DNA from: JBGQMW01 sp963769845
GTDB lineage: Archaea > Thermoproteota > Bathyarchaeia > Bathyarchaeales > Bathycorpusculaceae
Length of the DNA stretch: 64,000 nucleotides
Assembly (NCBI GenBank): GCA_963769845.1
Contig: CAVYNL010000005.1
Span: forward strand, 1-64,000
Reading direction: 5' to 3'
Shown here: piece by piece, positions 63,935 through 64,000 of the stretch
Position numbering within the stretch: position 1 is the stretch's first letter
Layout: every line of letters begins with the position of its first letter
Position numbers and translations under genes: made by a program
The notes under the pieces: generated by a model
Database searches by the model: none
What the model was told of the DNA's origin: nothing
What the model saw: the letters and a program-made list of their open reading frames with translations, nothing else

Positions 63935-64000
63935 TGGCGCGGGGTGTGGGATTTGAACCCACGCGGCCGTTATCCAGCCACAGACTTAGCAGGCCTGCCC
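63935..64000 (-). tRNA. trnS: tRNA-Ser(GCT), cut by the window edge
   Basis: On the minus strand the visible 3' part shows the anticodon arm CAGGC-CTGCTAA-GTCTG (anticodon GCT), a long variable arm with stem GGCTG/CGGCC as in class II tRNAs, T arm GTGGG-TTCAAAT-CCCAC, acceptor ACCCCGC, discriminator G and encoded CCA. The 5' half lies beyond the window. No intron is seen in the visible part. Confidence 0.9.

Noticed and set aside
1..64000. CRISPR array
   Set aside because: No series of direct repeats with regular spacers was seen, and no cas genes.

Overview
The window looks archaeal, most likely from the TACK side. A Bathyarchaeia-like lineage is my inference, not proven here. The reasons are archaeal-type TrpRS, TyrRS, PheS/PheT, DnaG primase, family B DNA polymerase and type II methionine aminopeptidase, a DUF1512 protein, A/T-rich TATA boxes about 25 nt before start sites, frequent GTG/TTG starts, and a tRNA-Trp gene with two introns.

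Layout. 0-4 kb: a nuoE-nuoF-(nuoG N-terminus/FrhB fusion) operon that probably links NAD(H) to coenzyme F420. 4-9.3 kb: a HIT protein, a three-gene ABC-2 exporter, PhzF, RidA and a tiny zinc-finger ORF. 9.5-15.7 kb: a cell-envelope block (HtrA-type protease, MacB/FtsX-type ABC system, secreted protein, small ORF, winged-helix regulator with membrane partner) in which three promoters share one long element. 15.9-20.9 kb: regulator plus Hsp20-like protein, a stand-alone triple ZT_dimer protein and an MgtA-type P-ATPase. 20.9-21.4 kb: tRNA-Trp and 5S rRNA. 21.8-28.2 kb: an AT-rich accessory stretch of anchored proteins, regulators, small ORFs and a tRNA-like relic. 28.4-41 kb: a housekeeping block (DUF1512, MetAP, metallo-hydrolase, TrpRS, PheS/PheT, TyrRS, Toprim protein) containing a beta-helix dockerin protein and followed by a cohesin-like protein. 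42-46.1 kb: probable plasmid or virus remnant (wHTH, AAA+-like ATPase, zinc ribbon, broken DUF2971 gene, HTH/coiled-coil protein). 46.4-50.4 kb: decayed surface proteins ending in dockerins. 50.5-64 kb: beta-CASP nuclease, DUF3160 protein, DnaG, PolB, a Pelota-like protein, a DUF429 protein, small zinc proteins and a partial tRNA-Ser.

Two themes cut across the window. First, several conserved genes (pheT, Toprim protein, beta-CASP nuclease, polB, beta-helix protein) are each broken by a single apparent +1 shift, and dnaG lacks a normal start codon. Sequencing indels are the simplest explanation, but the pattern is uniform enough to check. Second, short GCGCGC tracts recur in the gaps between genes far more than inside genes. 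The most informative structured feature is the tRNA-Trp gene: its first intron holds two stretches exactly complementary to the exon sites that euryarchaeal tRNA-Trp introns methylate in cis, and its second intron shows an ideal bulge-helix-bulge at 43/44.
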